A DNA stretch of 64,000 nt from Qipengyuania pelagi (GTDB taxonomy: Bacteria > Pseudomonadota > Alphaproteobacteria > Sphingomonadales > Sphingomonadaceae): the NCBI RefSeq assembly GCF_009827295.1, contig NZ_WTYD01000001.1:1054001-1118000 (forward strand), given 5' to 3'. Position 1 is the first letter of the stretch, and the number at the start of each line of letters is the position of its first letter. Below the pieces are notes generated by a model that worked only from the letters and a program-made list of their open reading frames with translations, did no database searches and was not told the origin of the DNA. The position numbers and the translations under genes were made by a program. Of the stretch, positions 52,888-62,532 are shown piece by piece.

Positions 52888-53265
52888 ATGATCGTGGGGC
52901 TCGACCACGTTCAGCTTGCCATGCCTTCTGGCGGCGAGGACGAGGCGCGCGATTTTTACGCGGGGCTTCTGGGTATCCCGGAAGTGCCGAAGCCGCCCCA
53001 TCTCGCCCAACGAGGCGGGTGCTCGTTCGAGAGCGGGGCGATCAAGGTGCACCTTGGCGTGGAAATTGACTTTCGTCCTGCTCGCAAGGCGCATCCTGCG
53101 TTTCGCGTTGCCGATCTCTTCGATCTGGCGAAGCGCCTTGCCGAAGCGGGCTTTTCGGTCGCGGAGGACGAACCGCTTGCGGGTTTCAAGCGATGTTACG
53201 TTGACGATCCGTTCGGCAATCGAATCGAATTGACGGAAGCTCGGACACCGTGCGGGTCCGTCTGA
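52888..53265 (+). CDS. Glyoxalase/VOC-family small protein
   Basis: The 125-residue protein starts at ATG 52888 and has one VOC module pair: VGLDHVQLAMPSGGEDEARDFY at the start and FKRCYVDDPFGNRIEL at the end, with His and Glu as likely metal ligands. Members range from dioxygenases to fosfomycin resistance; the substrate cannot be told. It lies 46 bp after lexA on the same strand and 117 bp before the convergent comEC stop. Confidence 0.8.
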   Translation: MIVGLDHVQLAMPSGGEDEARDFYAGLLGIPEVPKPPHLAQRGGCSFESGAIKVHLGVEIDFRPARKAHPAFRVADLFDLAKRLAEAGFSVAEDEPLAGFKRCYVDDPFGNRIELTEARTPCGSV

Positions 53266-53382
53266 GTAAACTGATTCCACAGTGAGGCTGAAGCTGAGTG
53301 GCAGGATGACTGCGGGATAGTGCTCTTTGCCGCCATTCTCGAGGGTTGGGGCGTAAGATCTCTAAGCTCGATCGCCGTAAAA

Positions 53383-55587
53383 TTATCGCCCGCGATCCCC
53401 CTGCCACCAACCATGCTCGCCCTGCGATTGCGCGACCGTGCGGATGGTCTCGCGTTCGAGGTAGATCGCGGTTCCGCCCTCGCGCCTGAGAAAGCGTCCA
53501 TCCGCCTTCAACCAGGCGGGCTGGCAGCTTCGCGGCAGGAAGCGGTCCGCGATCACGATATCCGCACGCTCGCAGGCGGCGGCGAGGGCGCGTTCCTCGA
53601 CCATGTCGCGGCTGCGCGCCATCAGCACATGCCATTCGCGCCCGCCCCGCTCCAGCGACAGGACGCAGAAATCCCGGCTGCACCGCGCACCGGGCCATTC
53701 CTCGAAGAGCAGTACCTCGCCCTCCGCGCCCGCCAGCTCCAGCAGATTGTCGCGCGCGAAACCCGAGCGGCTGTCGCGCAGCACCAGCAGCCGATCGCTC
53801 TCGCCGGTCACGCCGACATGGCGCCCATCGCGGGTGATCAGGATGTCCGGTATTGGCGTCGACAGGAAGACCACCACACCGATCGCGACCGGTATCAGTC
53901 CCCACAGCCGCGCCCTTCCCTGCCACAGCGCCAGCCATAGCAGCCCGCCCACGATCACCAGCACCGTGCCCAACCCCATTTGCGGCATCAACTTCACCGC
54001 GCCGGGCTGGGCCGCGGTAAACCGTGCGAGACCCAGCAGGAGATCGAGCGACACTTGCGCCGCCCACCAGGCAGGTGCGCCCGCCCCGACCAGATCGAGC
54101 AACAGGGCCAGCGCCAGCAGCGGCATCGTCACGAAGGTTACCAGCGGGATCGCCAGCACATTCGCGAAAGCGCCGTAGACGCCCGCACGATGGAAATGGA
54201 ACAGCACGATCGGCATCAGCGCGAATTCGATCAGCAGCCCGGTCGCGAACAACATGGCGATCCGGCGCCCGGTCCGCGCCAGCCAGCTCTGCTCGCGCGG
54301 CGCTAGAAACCGCTTGGCCCAGCTAGCATTGTGCAAAGCGACGATGGCGATCACCGCAGCGAAGCTCATCTGAAAGCTGGGTCCCACAAGCGATTCAGGC
54401 CAGAGCGCGAGCACGACGATCGCGGCCACCGCCACCATGCGTAGCGACAGGGGTTCACGCCCTAAGGCCAGTGCGATCAGAACGAGCACGGCGCCCACAC
54501 AGCTGCGCACGGTCGGAACCTCCGCACCGGTCAGGAGCGTGTAGCCGATACCAGCCAGAGCCCCCAGCAGAGCCGCCGCGAGGGGCAGCCGCACTCTCAA
54601 CGCAAGCCAAGGCCAAAGAGCGAGCAGCCTGATCGCCAGAAGATACGCCGCCGCGATGACCGCGCTGACATGAAGCCCGCTGATCGAAAGCAGGTGCGTC
54701 AGCCCGGAATCGCGCATCGCGGCTTCATCCGCTTCGCTGATCGCACCGCGATCGCCGCTCGCCAGGGCAGCGGCGATGCTGGCCGCCGCCCCCTCCATAT
54801 TGGCGCGGACATGCGCCGAAAGCGTGCGTTGCGCTTCAGCCAAAGGAGCGGGTTTTTTCGCAGGTTCGATCAGATCCACAGCGCCGATCAGCGACCCGGT
54901 GGCCGCCAGCCCCTCAAACCAGGCCGTGCGGGCGAAATCATAAGCGCCTGGCAGAATCGGCGGAGAGGGCGGCATCAGGCGTGCTTTCAAACGCACTCGT
55001 GCGCCCTCCTCCATCGATGGCGACACGCGATCCTGCTGCACGTTGACGCGCACCTTCATCGCCCACCCGGTTTCAGCGTCCCGCACGGCGAGCGTGAGGC
55101 GGGTGCGGGCTTCGGCCAGTTGGTCCTCGCGCGCCAATATCCGCCCGTCGAGCGCCAGCACGCGCGGATAGGCGATCGGTTCGGCGCCGACTGTCGTGGA
55201 ACGCGCCCAGATCGCCGCCATGCCCAATGCCAGCACACATGCGAGTGCCACCACCGCGATCAGCAGGTGCGAGCGGTCCTCTCGCCCGCGCCAGCACGCT
55301 AGGGCGAAGAGGGCGGCAAGCCCGCAAAGTAGCAGGAAAGCCGCCCATGCCCACACGGTATCGAGCAGGAACCACGCTCCGATCCCGCTCGCGAAACCGA
55401 CCGCCAGCCACGGCCCACGATCGAAGCCCGCGCGGCCCAGAAAGGCGTCCGCCCACCTGAGGAGGTCCGCCGCGACACTGGACAAGCGACGGCGCTTGCG
55501 CCATTGGCGCTGCGCTGCACCATCATGGGGGAAATCGCCCCCATGCAGCGGCAAACCAGCCAGCGGGGGCGCCGATCGCGTCGCCAT
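53383..55587 (-). CDS. ComEC/Rec2 DNA-uptake channel protein
   Basis: The 734-residue protein (ATG 55587; an adjacent GTG 55590 also fits) has N-terminal helices and a DUF4131-like domain to about 220, then the competence core with [23 protein letters not shown] and [16 protein letters not shown] among some ten membrane helices. ComEC carries single-stranded DNA across the inner membrane. The C-terminal region (about 610-700) corresponds to the beta-lactamase-like part but shows no HxHxDH nuclease motif, common in this group. It is divergent from gltX by 28 bp. Confidence 0.9.
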   Translation of the reverse strand: MATRSAPPLAGLPLHGGDFPHDGAAQRQWRKRRRLSSVAADLLRWADAFLGRAGFDRGPWLAVGFASGIGAWFLLDTVWAWAAFLLLCGLAALFALACWRGREDRSHLLIAVVALACVLALGMAAIWARSTTVGAEPIAYPRVLALDGRILAREDQLAEARTRLTLAVRDAETGWAMKVRVNVQQDRVSPSMEEGARVRLKARLMPPSPPILPGAYDFARTAWFEGLAATGSLIGAVDLIEPAKKPAPLAEAQRTLSAHVRANMEGAAASIAAALASGDRGAISEADEAAMRDSGLTHLLSISGLHVSAVIAAAYLLAIRLLALWPWLALRVRLPLAAALLGALAGIGYTLLTGAEVPTVRSCVGAVLVLIALALGREPLSLRMVAVAAIVVLALWPESLVGPSFQMSFAAVIAIVALHNASWAKRFLAPREQSWLARTGRRIAMLFATGLLIEFALMPIVLFHFHRAGVYGAFANVLAIPLVTFVTMPLLALALLLDLVGAGAPAWWAAQVSLDLLLGLARFTAAQPGAVKLMPQMGLGTVLVIVGGLLWLALWQGRARLWGLIPVAIGVVVFLSTPIPDILITRDGRHVGVTGESDRLLVLRDSRSGFARDNLLELAGAEGEVLLFEEWPGARCSRDFCVLSLERGGREWHVLMARSRDMVEERALAAACERADIVIADRFLPRSCQPAWLKADGRFLRREGGTAIYLERETIRTVAQSQGEHGWWQGDRGR

Positions 55588-55615
55588 CACGATATCAGAA
55601 CGGAAAGCAGGTATA

Positions 55616-57046
55616 ATGGCAAGCGATAGCGATGCGGCTCAGACGAAGGTCGTCACGCGCTTCGCCCCTTCGCCCACCGGATTCCTGCATATCGGCGGCG
55701 CGCGCACCGCGCTGTTCAACTGGCTGTTCGCGCGCCATCACGGCGGCAAGGCGCTGCTGCGGATCGAGGACACCGATCGCAAGCGGTCTACGCAGGATGC
55801 GATCGACAAGATCATCGAAGGCCTCGACTGGCTCGGCCTCGATTATGACGATGCGCCGGTGTTCCAGTCCGACCGGACGGAGCGCCACGCAGAGGTCGCC
55901 CAGCAATTGCTCGACGCGGGCCACGCTTATAAATGTTACGCCACGCCCGAAGAACTCGAGGCGATGCGCGCCGAGCAGCGGGCGAACAAGCTGCCCATGC
56001 GCTATGACGGGCGCTGGCGCGACCGCGACCCGTCCGAAGCGCCCCAAGGTGCACCCTTCACGATCCGGCTGAAGACCCCGCAGGAGGGCGAAACCGTGAT
56101 CGACGATGCAGTCCAGGGCCGCGTCACCGTGCGCAACGAGGAGATTGACGATTACATCCTCCTGCGCGCGGACGGGACTCCGACCTATATGCTGGCCGTC
56201 GTGGTCGACGATCACGACATGGGCGTCACCCACATCATCCGCGGCGACGATCACCTCAACAACGCCTTCCGCCAATTGCCGATCATCAAGGCTATGGATT
56301 GGCCCGAACCGATCTATGCCCACATCCCGCTGATCCACGGGACCGACGGGGCGAAGCTGTCCAAGCGCCATGGCGCGGTCGGTGTCGACGCGTATCGCAT
56401 CGAAGAGGGCGTTCTGCCCGAAGCGCTGTTCAACTATCTCCTCCGCCTCGGCTGGGGGCATGGGGACCGCGAGGAAATCTCGCGCGCGGAAGCGATCGAG
56501 CTGTTCGACCTCAAGGGCGTCGGTAAGAGCGCGTCGCGCTTCGACATGAAGAAACTGCAGAACCTCAACGGGCACTATATTCGCGAGGCCGACGATGCGC
56601 GCCTCGCCGCTTTGGTCGCCGAGCGGATCGGCCCGGATGCCGACGAACAGCTGCTGACCGAAGCCATGCCGGTCCTCAAACCGCGCGCGCGTTCGCTGGA
56701 CGACCTGGCCGAAGGCGCCGGCTTCCTGTTCGCCACCCGCCCCCTCGCGATGACGGAAAAGGCGGCGGGCCTGCTCGACGATCAGGCGCGTCGCTATCTC
56801 GCCGAGGTTTCGGCGGCGCTGGCGGCGGAAAACGACTGGACAATCGAGGCCCTGGAAGCCACTACGAAGGCGCTCGCCGAACGGCTCGAACTGGGTCTCG
56901 GCAAGCTCGCGCAGCCGATGCGCGCGGCACTGACGGGGACGACCACGTCTCCTGGAATTTTCGATGTTCTGGTCCTGTTGGGACGGGAAGAGGCGCTCGC
57001 TCGGATCGACGCGCAAGCCACCCCGGCAGGCTCGGAAAACCAATAG
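55616..57046 (+). CDS. gltX: Glutamyl-tRNA synthetase
   Basis: GltX charges tRNA-Glu and, in this class, often tRNA-Gln as well. The start at ATG 55616 gives 476 residues, although the frame is open further upstream through the 5' end of comEC. Class I signatures are [21 protein letters not shown] and KLSKRHG. The anticodon-binding helical domain fills the C-terminal third, ending [17 protein letters not shown]. gltA follows after 15 bp. Confidence 0.97.
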   Translation: MASDSDAAQTKVVTRFAPSPTGFLHIGGARTALFNWLFARHHGGKALLRIEDTDRKRSTQDAIDKIIEGLDWLGLDYDDAPVFQSDRTERHAEVAQQLLDAGHAYKCYATPEELEAMRAEQRANKLPMRYDGRWRDRDPSEAPQGAPFTIRLKTPQEGETVIDDAVQGRVTVRNEEIDDYILLRADGTPTYMLAVVVDDHDMGVTHIIRGDDHLNNAFRQLPIIKAMDWPEPIYAHIPLIHGTDGAKLSKRHGAVGVDAYRIEEGVLPEALFNYLLRLGWGHGDREEISRAEAIELFDLKGVGKSASRFDMKKLQNLNGHYIREADDARLAALVAERIGPDADEQLLTEAMPVLKPRARSLDDLAEGAGFLFATRPLAMTEKAAGLLDDQARRYLAEVSAALAAENDWTIEALEATTKALAERLELGLGKLAQPMRAALTGTTTSPGIFDVLVLLGREEALARIDAQATPAGSENQ

Positions 57047-57061
57047 CTTAAGGAGCAGACT

Positions 57062-58348
57062 ATGGCCGACAAGCAGGCGAAACTGGACTTCGGCGACAGC
57101 TCGGTGGATTTCCCCGTCCTGGAAGGCACGTGCGGCCCCGATGTCGTCGACATCCGCAAGCTTTACGGATCGACCGGCAAGTTCACCTACGATCCCGGCT
57201 ACAAGTCGACCGCGAGCTGTGAGAGCGCGCTCACCTTCATCGATGGCGAAGAAGGCGTCCTGCTCCACCGTGGTTATCCGATCGGCCAGCTGGCCGAGCA
57301 CTCCAATTTCATGGAAGTCTCGCACCTGCTGCTGAACGGCGAACTGCCGACGCAGGAAGAGCTGGACGACTTCACCTACACGATCACGCGCCACACCATG
57401 GTGCACGATCAGCTGCGCCAGTTCTACCAGGGCTTCCGCCGCGATGCGCACCCGATGGCGATCATGTGCGGCGTGGTCGGCGCGCTGTCGGCGTTCTACC
57501 ACGACAGCACCGACATTTCGGACCCCGAACACCGCACGATTTCCAGCCACCGGCTGATCGCCAAGATGCCGACCATCGCGGCGATGGCGTATAAATACTC
57601 GATCGGTCAGCCCTTCCTTCAGCCGCAGAACTCGCTCAGCTACACCGGCAATTTCCTGCGCATGACCTTCGGCGTTCCGGCCGAGGAATACGAAATCCAT
57701 CCCGCGATCGAGCGGGCGATGGACCGGATATTCATCCTCCACGCCGACCACGAGCAGAACGCTTCGACCTCGACCGTGCGCCTTGCCGGTTCGTCGGGCG
57801 CGAACCCGTTCGCCTGTATCGCGGCGGGCATTGCGTGCCTCTGGGGCCCGGCGCATGGCGGCGCCAACGAAGCCGCGCTCAACATGCTTCAGGAGATCGG
57901 CACGCCCGACAAGATCCCGCATTATATCGAGCGGGCAAAGGACAAGAACGATCCGTTCCGCCTGATGGGCTTCGGCCACCGGGTCTACAAGAATTACGAC
58001 CCGCGCGCGACCGTGATGCAGAAGACCGTGCGCGAGGTGTTCGATGCGCTGAACGTCAGCAACCCGGTGTTCGAGGTCGCGCTCCAGCTCGAGGAAATGG
58101 CGCTCAACGACGATTATTTCATCGAGAAGAAGCTCTTCCCGAACGTCGATTTCTATTCGGGTGCGATCCTTTCCGCGATCGGTTTCCCGACCACGATGTT
58201 CACCGCCCTGTTCGCCCTCGCGCGCACGGTCGGCTGGGTGGCGCAGTGGAACGAGATGATCTCCGATCCCGGCCAGGTCATCGGTCGTCCGCGTCAGCTC
58301 TACACCGGCCCGACGCAGCGCGATTACGTGCCGATCGACAAGCGCTGA
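57062..58348 (+). CDS. gltA: Citrate synthase
   Basis: The 428-residue type II enzyme condenses acetyl-CoA and oxaloacetate. Catalytic residues sit in [41 protein letters not shown] and [13 protein letters not shown], and NVDFYSG carries the conserved Asp. AAGGAG lies 6 nt before ATG 57062. A strong UUCG terminator follows. Confidence 0.98.
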   Translation: MADKQAKLDFGDSSVDFPVLEGTCGPDVVDIRKLYGSTGKFTYDPGYKSTASCESALTFIDGEEGVLLHRGYPIGQLAEHSNFMEVSHLLLNGELPTQEELDDFTYTITRHTMVHDQLRQFYQGFRRDAHPMAIMCGVVGALSAFYHDSTDISDPEHRTISSHRLIAKMPTIAAMAYKYSIGQPFLQPQNSLSYTGNFLRMTFGVPAEEYEIHPAIERAMDRIFILHADHEQNASTSTVRLAGSSGANPFACIAAGIACLWGPAHGGANEAALNMLQEIGTPDKIPHYIERAKDKNDPFRLMGFGHRVYKNYDPRATVMQKTVREVFDALNVSNPVFEVALQLEEMALNDDYFIEKKLFPNVDFYSGAILSAIGFPTTMFTALFALARTVGWVAQWNEMISDPGQVIGRPRQLYTGPTQRDYVPIDKR

Positions 58349-58370
58349 TCCGGTTTACGGGACGAGAAGA

Positions 58371-58398
58371 AGGGGGTGCTTCGGCGCCCCCTTTTTTT
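58371..58398 (+). terminator. Intrinsic terminator after gltA
   Basis: AGGGGGTGC and GCGCCCCCT form a 9-bp stem closed by a UUCG tetraloop, followed by seven T. This is a textbook Rho-independent terminator 22 bp after the gltA stop. Confidence 0.95.
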
Positions 58399-58433
58399 AT
58401 TGCGCGTTGCCCTGTCGGAAGGGTGCGCCCGCC

Positions 58434-59858
58434 CTATTTGTCGAGCTTAGGCCCGTCGCGCGGTTCGCTGCGCAGATCCTCCGCCGCCGGAACCGAGAGG
58501 GTGAAGCGAGCGCCCTGCCCCCTGGCGCTCTCGACCGTCAGATCGCCATCCATCGCTCGCGCGATCCGGCGCGAGATATAGAGCCCCAGCCCCGAGCCGC
58601 CATCGCCGCTTCTCCCGAGCCGTTCGAACTTTTCGAAAATGCGCTTCTGCTGGTCCTCGTCGATCCCGTGCCCCTGATCGGCCACGGTGACCATCGCCCG
58701 CTGGCCGATCCGGTCGAGCCGAACCCATATCTGGCTGCCCTCCGGCGAATAGCGGATGGCGTTGTTGATGAGGTTTATCAGCACCTGCAACACGCGGCGG
58801 AATTCCGCGATGGCCAGCTGGCTCTCGCCATTGGGCGGCGCGCTCAATTCGATACCCTTCTCGCGCGCCCGCACGCCGAGGATGCCGCAGGCCTGGCGCG
58901 CGACATTGCCGAGATCGATCCGGTCCGGCGCGGTGACGAAATCTTCCGATTCCACGATTTCGAGATCGGAGAGATCGTCGATCAGCGCCAGAAGGTGCTG
59001 ACCGGCCGCCGCGATATCCGCGGCGTAATCGCTGTATTCCTCGGCCAGCGGCCCGGCGAGTTTCGTACGGATGGTCTCCGCATTGGCGATGATGCGGTTG
59101 ATCGGCTGGCGCAGGACGGGGGAAAGGTCGCGGCCGAGAGATGGCGGTTCCGATCCCGGATCGCTCGCTTCGTCGAGAGCCCCAGCACCCAGCGGGCGAT
59201 CCGCGAGGAGATGCAGGACAAAGCCCGCACTCCCCGGCTCGGGCTGGCCCAGAGGTTCGAGATGGGCGGTCCAGCGCCGCTTCGACCCCTCGATCAGGCA
59301 TTCGGCCCCGTCGAGGAGCCGCCAGTGCAGGGGCTGTTCGTGAAGATTGCCGGGAAAGGTCACGAAATCGGTCCATGGCCGCCCCACGCCGCCCTCCATC
59401 GCGATCTGGAGGCGGGTGAGATCGGGCGCCTCCACCGCGACCGAAAGAACGCGCTGCGAAGGATCGAGCCGAGCGGTGAGATCGGCGAGGTTGCGGCTCA
59501 ATTCGGCGCGGCGCCTTGCAGCCTCAAGCTCGTCCTCGGGCGGCAATTCCTCCGAATGCCAGGAGACCAGACCCAGCTCGCACCCCTTCGGCGAGCCATC
59601 GGGCCCGTGCAGCGGCTCGATCTCGATCCAGGCGGTGATGCGATCCTGCCCATCGACCGCGCGGAACTGGCGGGCGAGGCGAAGGCCGAAGCGCTGCGCC
59701 TTTTCGACCAGCGCGCGCAATTCCGGCACGGCCACCGGCCCGCCGATCTGCCCGCCGCATTCGACCTGCAAGCTCGCCAGCGGCTCTTCCGCTTCCGTCA
59801 GCATCCCGTCCGCATCGACACTTGCGCGCGCGATGAATTTGGTCCCGATCGTCGCCAT
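58434..59858 (-). CDS. Histidine-kinase-like protein lacking the phospho-accepting His
   Basis: The 474 residues contain a long N-terminal PAS-like region (about 1-225), a dimerisation helix pair (about 240-300) and an intact ATPase domain with N-box VLINLINNAIRYS, G1 DQGHGID and G2 GDGGSGLGLYISRR. Where kinases read SHELRTP, this one reads SPVLRQP at 246-252, so Pro247 replaces the phospho-accepting His. It cannot autophosphorylate in the normal way. No membrane segment is seen. It starts 2 bp after the preceding gene and is last in a four-gene cluster that also encodes an HPt-like protein. Confidence 0.85.
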   Translation of the reverse strand: MATIGTKFIARASVDADGMLTEAEEPLASLQVECGGQIGGPVAVPELRALVEKAQRFGLRLARQFRAVDGQDRITAWIEIEPLHGPDGSPKGCELGLVSWHSEELPPEDELEAARRRAELSRNLADLTARLDPSQRVLSVAVEAPDLTRLQIAMEGGVGRPWTDFVTFPGNLHEQPLHWRLLDGAECLIEGSKRRWTAHLEPLGQPEPGSAGFVLHLLADRPLGAGALDEASDPGSEPPSLGRDLSPVLRQPINRIIANAETIRTKLAGPLAEEYSDYAADIAAAGQHLLALIDDLSDLEIVESEDFVTAPDRIDLGNVARQACGILGVRAREKGIELSAPPNGESQLAIAEFRRVLQVLINLINNAIRYSPEGSQIWVRLDRIGQRAMVTVADQGHGIDEDQQKRIFEKFERLGRSGDGGSGLGLYISRRIARAMDGDLTVESARGQGARFTLSVPAAEDLRSEPRDGPKLDK

Positions 59859-59860
59859 CG

Positions 59861-60847
59861 TCAGTCTCCCGCCCAGCCCGCGCTGCGGGCGAGCAGATTG
59901 AGCGCCTCGCGCGTGCCGATATCGGCAAGGCCTTCGGGAGGATCGCGGTCGGGGTGAAGGCGCAGGATCTGCGCCTCGATATCCTGCGGCTTGAGCCCTG
60001 CCGCCCTCAACCCGACGGCGAACCGCGCCATTTGGCTGTCATGAAGGGAGACGGCGACGATATCGCGCGGTTGTCCGGTCCTGAGCGCAAGCGCCGACAG
60101 GAACAGCGCGACCCCCGCTTGATCGAAGATCAGGGCATGCGCCCCGTCCTTGCCCAGCAGGGTCACGACGCGCTCAAGCAAAGATAGCCGCCCCGCTGCC
60201 TCGTCGTAATCGGCACGAAGGCGAACTTCGGCGCGCACCAGCGCATCCGACGCATCCTCGCCATTATAGCCGCGCCACGCCAGTAGCAGTGCGTGGAACA
60301 GATCGCCCGGCAATTCGCCGAGCGGCAGCTGCATCCGCCTTTGGCTCTGCGCAAAGCGCGCCTGGGCCGCGAGCGACGCCATCGCCGCACTGGCGAGGGC
60401 GGCATCCTCGTTACCGATCAGACTTTGGAGCAGCGGCGAAATTACCGGATCGAGCCCGTGATTGGTTTCGAGCCGGGCGGTCAGCTGCCATTCGAGAGCC
60501 AGGGCGTGGCAATGCGCCACCAATGCAGGCGTATCGAAGAGCTGCTCCGACAAGGCCTCGCCATGCGCAGCGGCGAATTCCTCGCGGCCCTTCACCCCCG
60601 TCGCCTCGGCCTGGATGCGCAGGATCTGCCAGGCCAGATGCGTCAACATGGCTCTGATGCGCGCCACCAATTCATCGCTGAAAAGCGATTGGTCGCGCGT
60701 CGACAGGAGATGGCCGAGAATGGGTCCGATCCGGCTGAGCGCCTGATCGCCTTGTGCGAGCGCCAGGCGCAGGGCCTCGCCCTCCGGCCATTGCGGATCG
60801 GCGCGGGGAGTCGCTGTGGAGGAAGGCCCGGTCGTCGGCTCGATCAT
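59861..60847 (-). CDS. Hypothetical helical protein upstream of the kinase-like gene
   Basis: The 328 residues are predicted mostly helical, with a Leu/Ala-rich body and the recognisable segments ELPGDLFHALLLAWRGYNGEDASDALVRAEVRLRAD and AVSLHDSQMARFAVGLRAAGLKPQDIEAQILRLHPDRD. It vaguely recalls DUF2336-type alphaproteobacterial proteins, but I would not assign it. The stop is 2 bp from the kinase-like start, so the two are coupled and may act together. Confidence 0.65.
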   Translation of the reverse strand: MIEPTTGPSSTATPRADPQWPEGEALRLALAQGDQALSRIGPILGHLLSTRDQSLFSDELVARIRAMLTHLAWQILRIQAEATGVKGREEFAAAHGEALSEQLFDTPALVAHCHALALEWQLTARLETNHGLDPVISPLLQSLIGNEDAALASAAMASLAAQARFAQSQRRMQLPLGELPGDLFHALLLAWRGYNGEDASDALVRAEVRLRADYDEAAGRLSLLERVVTLLGKDGAHALIFDQAGVALFLSALALRTGQPRDIVAVSLHDSQMARFAVGLRAAGLKPQDIEAQILRLHPDRDPPEGLADIGTREALNLLARSAGWAGD

Positions 60848-60871
60848 GCGCTCTCGCGTAGCATCGCGTGG

Positions 60872-62080
60872 TTAAGGCGCCGTTAGCCGATCGGCGTGGG
60901 TCGCGTGGTAGATCGCAATCAGGGCCAGCAGCGCCAGCGATGCGACAACCGGCTGGAGGAGCCCGAGATATCCCGCCGGGACCAGTACCGCTAGCAAGGC
61001 GATCCGGTCTGACATCAGCGGTCGGACGGCGATAGGTGCGATGCGCGCTCCGATCCGCAGCAGCCCCATGAGCATCAGCGGCAGGAACAGGTCGATCCAG
61101 GAGCCTGTCACGCGCCCCGCCATGGCGATCAAACCGATCAGGAGAACATCGCCCGCCCCCGCCAGCAGCGCGGTGGCGTGCCACATCCGTGGCTCTCTTC
61201 CCGGCGGCCGCGCCAATCGAAGGACGATATCCGCGATAGGCAGTGCGGCTGCCATCAACCCCGAAATCAGAAGTCCTGTCAGGGGCTTGCCGAACACCGC
61301 TAGAATAGCTGCGAGCACTCCGGCCGCCACCGCCACCATCAAGGGAACACGCTCGAACCGCGAGCCGACGACATCGCGAGCCAGCCTTATTCCGATCCGC
61401 TCGGCCATCGCGCGTCCGGGCGCTGCGAACGAAACCGGCTGGGCTCGCCGGGCGATCCAGCGGCCCTCCCGCGCGGAAAGACTGGCTTCATCTTCGGGTC
61501 CGATAGCGGCCATGTCCTCGATCGTGGACAGGTCGAGGGGCGCGGTGCGCACGCCTGACTGAAGCGCTATCCTGAGCAAAGCCGAAGCCGCGTCGGCATC
61601 GGGCGGAAGGTCCGACAATCGCTCGACCGCATCACCGCGGATCGCCAGGAGGCCGGCCCAGGCCCTCTCGGCATCGATCCGTTCGAATCCGAGCGGGACC
61701 GCCACATCCGCCGGAAACGTCGCGACCCCCGGTTTCCCGCCGATCGCGGCCTGCGCAGTCTCGATATCGAGCGCGAGGCCATCGGCGATGACGATCACCC
61801 GATCATCGGCGCTGATCGCGCCCGAGAGACGGCGCAAATCCTCGATCGCACGAAACCGCATTCCCAGGCTTTCCGCGCGATGCTGGCAGACGATCGCTTC
61901 GGGGCCGAGCCCGCGGATCATGCACACCACCATGTCGCAATCCAGCGCGCGAGCACAATCGATCTGATGCGACAGCACGCTTCGCCCGACGAAGGGGCGG
62001 AACGCCGCCTTGCGCGAGGCCCGTCCCGACTCTTCGGCCAGCGCTGTCAGCAAGGCGATACGCAAGAAATTGGTCCTCAA
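60872..62080 (-). CDS. Nucleotidyltransferase-like domain fused to a multi-pass membrane domain
   Basis: TTG 62080 is the first possible start and gives 402 residues. The first about 210 residues look like a sugar- or polyol-nucleotidyltransferase fold: LTALAEESGRASRKAAFRPFVGRSVLSHQIDCARAL, with VIVIADGLALD in place of the usual metal-binding strand. From about 240 there are some five membrane helices. The layout recalls fused cytidylyltransferase/CDP-alcohol phosphatidyltransferases of inositol lipid synthesis, but the DG-AR-G-D-D motif of the latter is absent. Function is open. Confidence 0.6.
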   Translation of the reverse strand: MRTNFLRIALLTALAEESGRASRKAAFRPFVGRSVLSHQIDCARALDCDMVVCMIRGLGPEAIVCQHRAESLGMRFRAIEDLRRLSGAISADDRVIVIADGLALDIETAQAAIGGKPGVATFPADVAVPLGFERIDAERAWAGLLAIRGDAVERLSDLPPDADAASALLRIALQSGVRTAPLDLSTIEDMAAIGPEDEASLSAREGRWIARRAQPVSFAAPGRAMAERIGIRLARDVVGSRFERVPLMVAVAAGVLAAILAVFGKPLTGLLISGLMAAALPIADIVLRLARPPGREPRMWHATALLAGAGDVLLIGLIAMAGRVTGSWIDLFLPLMLMGLLRIGARIAPIAVRPLMSDRIALLAVLVPAGYLGLLQPVVASLALLALIAIYHATHADRLTAP

Positions 62081-62152
62081 TCGGCGTTCGATATCCTCGA
62101 CGCCTAGCGGGGTGCGCGCGAATTGCCAAAATCTGATCGCGTCAGGTCGAAC

Positions 62153-62464
62153 CTAATCGTTTCGCGGATCACGGATGGTGTCCAGGATATCGGCGATCTT
62201 GCGGGTCGCGGCGGGATCGCCCGGCGCGCCCTGCGCCGCCTCGTCTGCGAGATGCATGATCTCTTCGGCATGGAAACCGGCGGCGACCGCATGAAGATGC
62301 TGTGCCGCTAGGCGCCAATTCGCATCGCACCGGGCGCGCTGCATGAGATCGAGCTGGCGCTCGACGCTTTCGACGAAGCCGGTTCGCAATTGCGCTTCCA
62401 GGGCGCGATCGTCGCCAGCGGCGGCGGCAAGCGCGTGATCGAAGGGGCCGGGATGGAACGCCAT
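62153..62464 (-). CDS. HPt-like small protein
   Basis: The 103-residue helical protein has the segment WRLAAQHLHAVAAGFHAEEIMHLADEAA, which aligns with the histidine phosphotransfer core H-x-K-G-x-A-x-x-x-G-A. The candidate phospho-His is the first His, while the Lys-Gly pair is replaced by His-Ala. ATG 62464. It leads the minus-strand cluster that ends in the His-less kinase, and is divergent from the coiled-coil gene at 62533. Confidence 0.65.
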   Translation of the reverse strand: MAFHPGPFDHALAAAAGDDRALEAQLRTGFVESVERQLDLMQRARCDANWRLAAQHLHAVAAGFHAEEIMHLADEAAQGAPGDPAATRKIADILDTIRDPRND

Positions 62465-62532
62465 GCGATCGGCTTAGGTCCACGCGGTTAATGCGGGGTT
62501 TAAGGATCGGGGAATCGTGATACCTTCTGCGG

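Noticed and set aside
55595..57979. Very long minus-strand open frame opposite gltX and gltA (794 codons)
   Set aside because: It is the antisense shadow of two certain genes; such open frames are expected in high-GC coding DNA, and the translation is low in hydrophobic order and matches no family.
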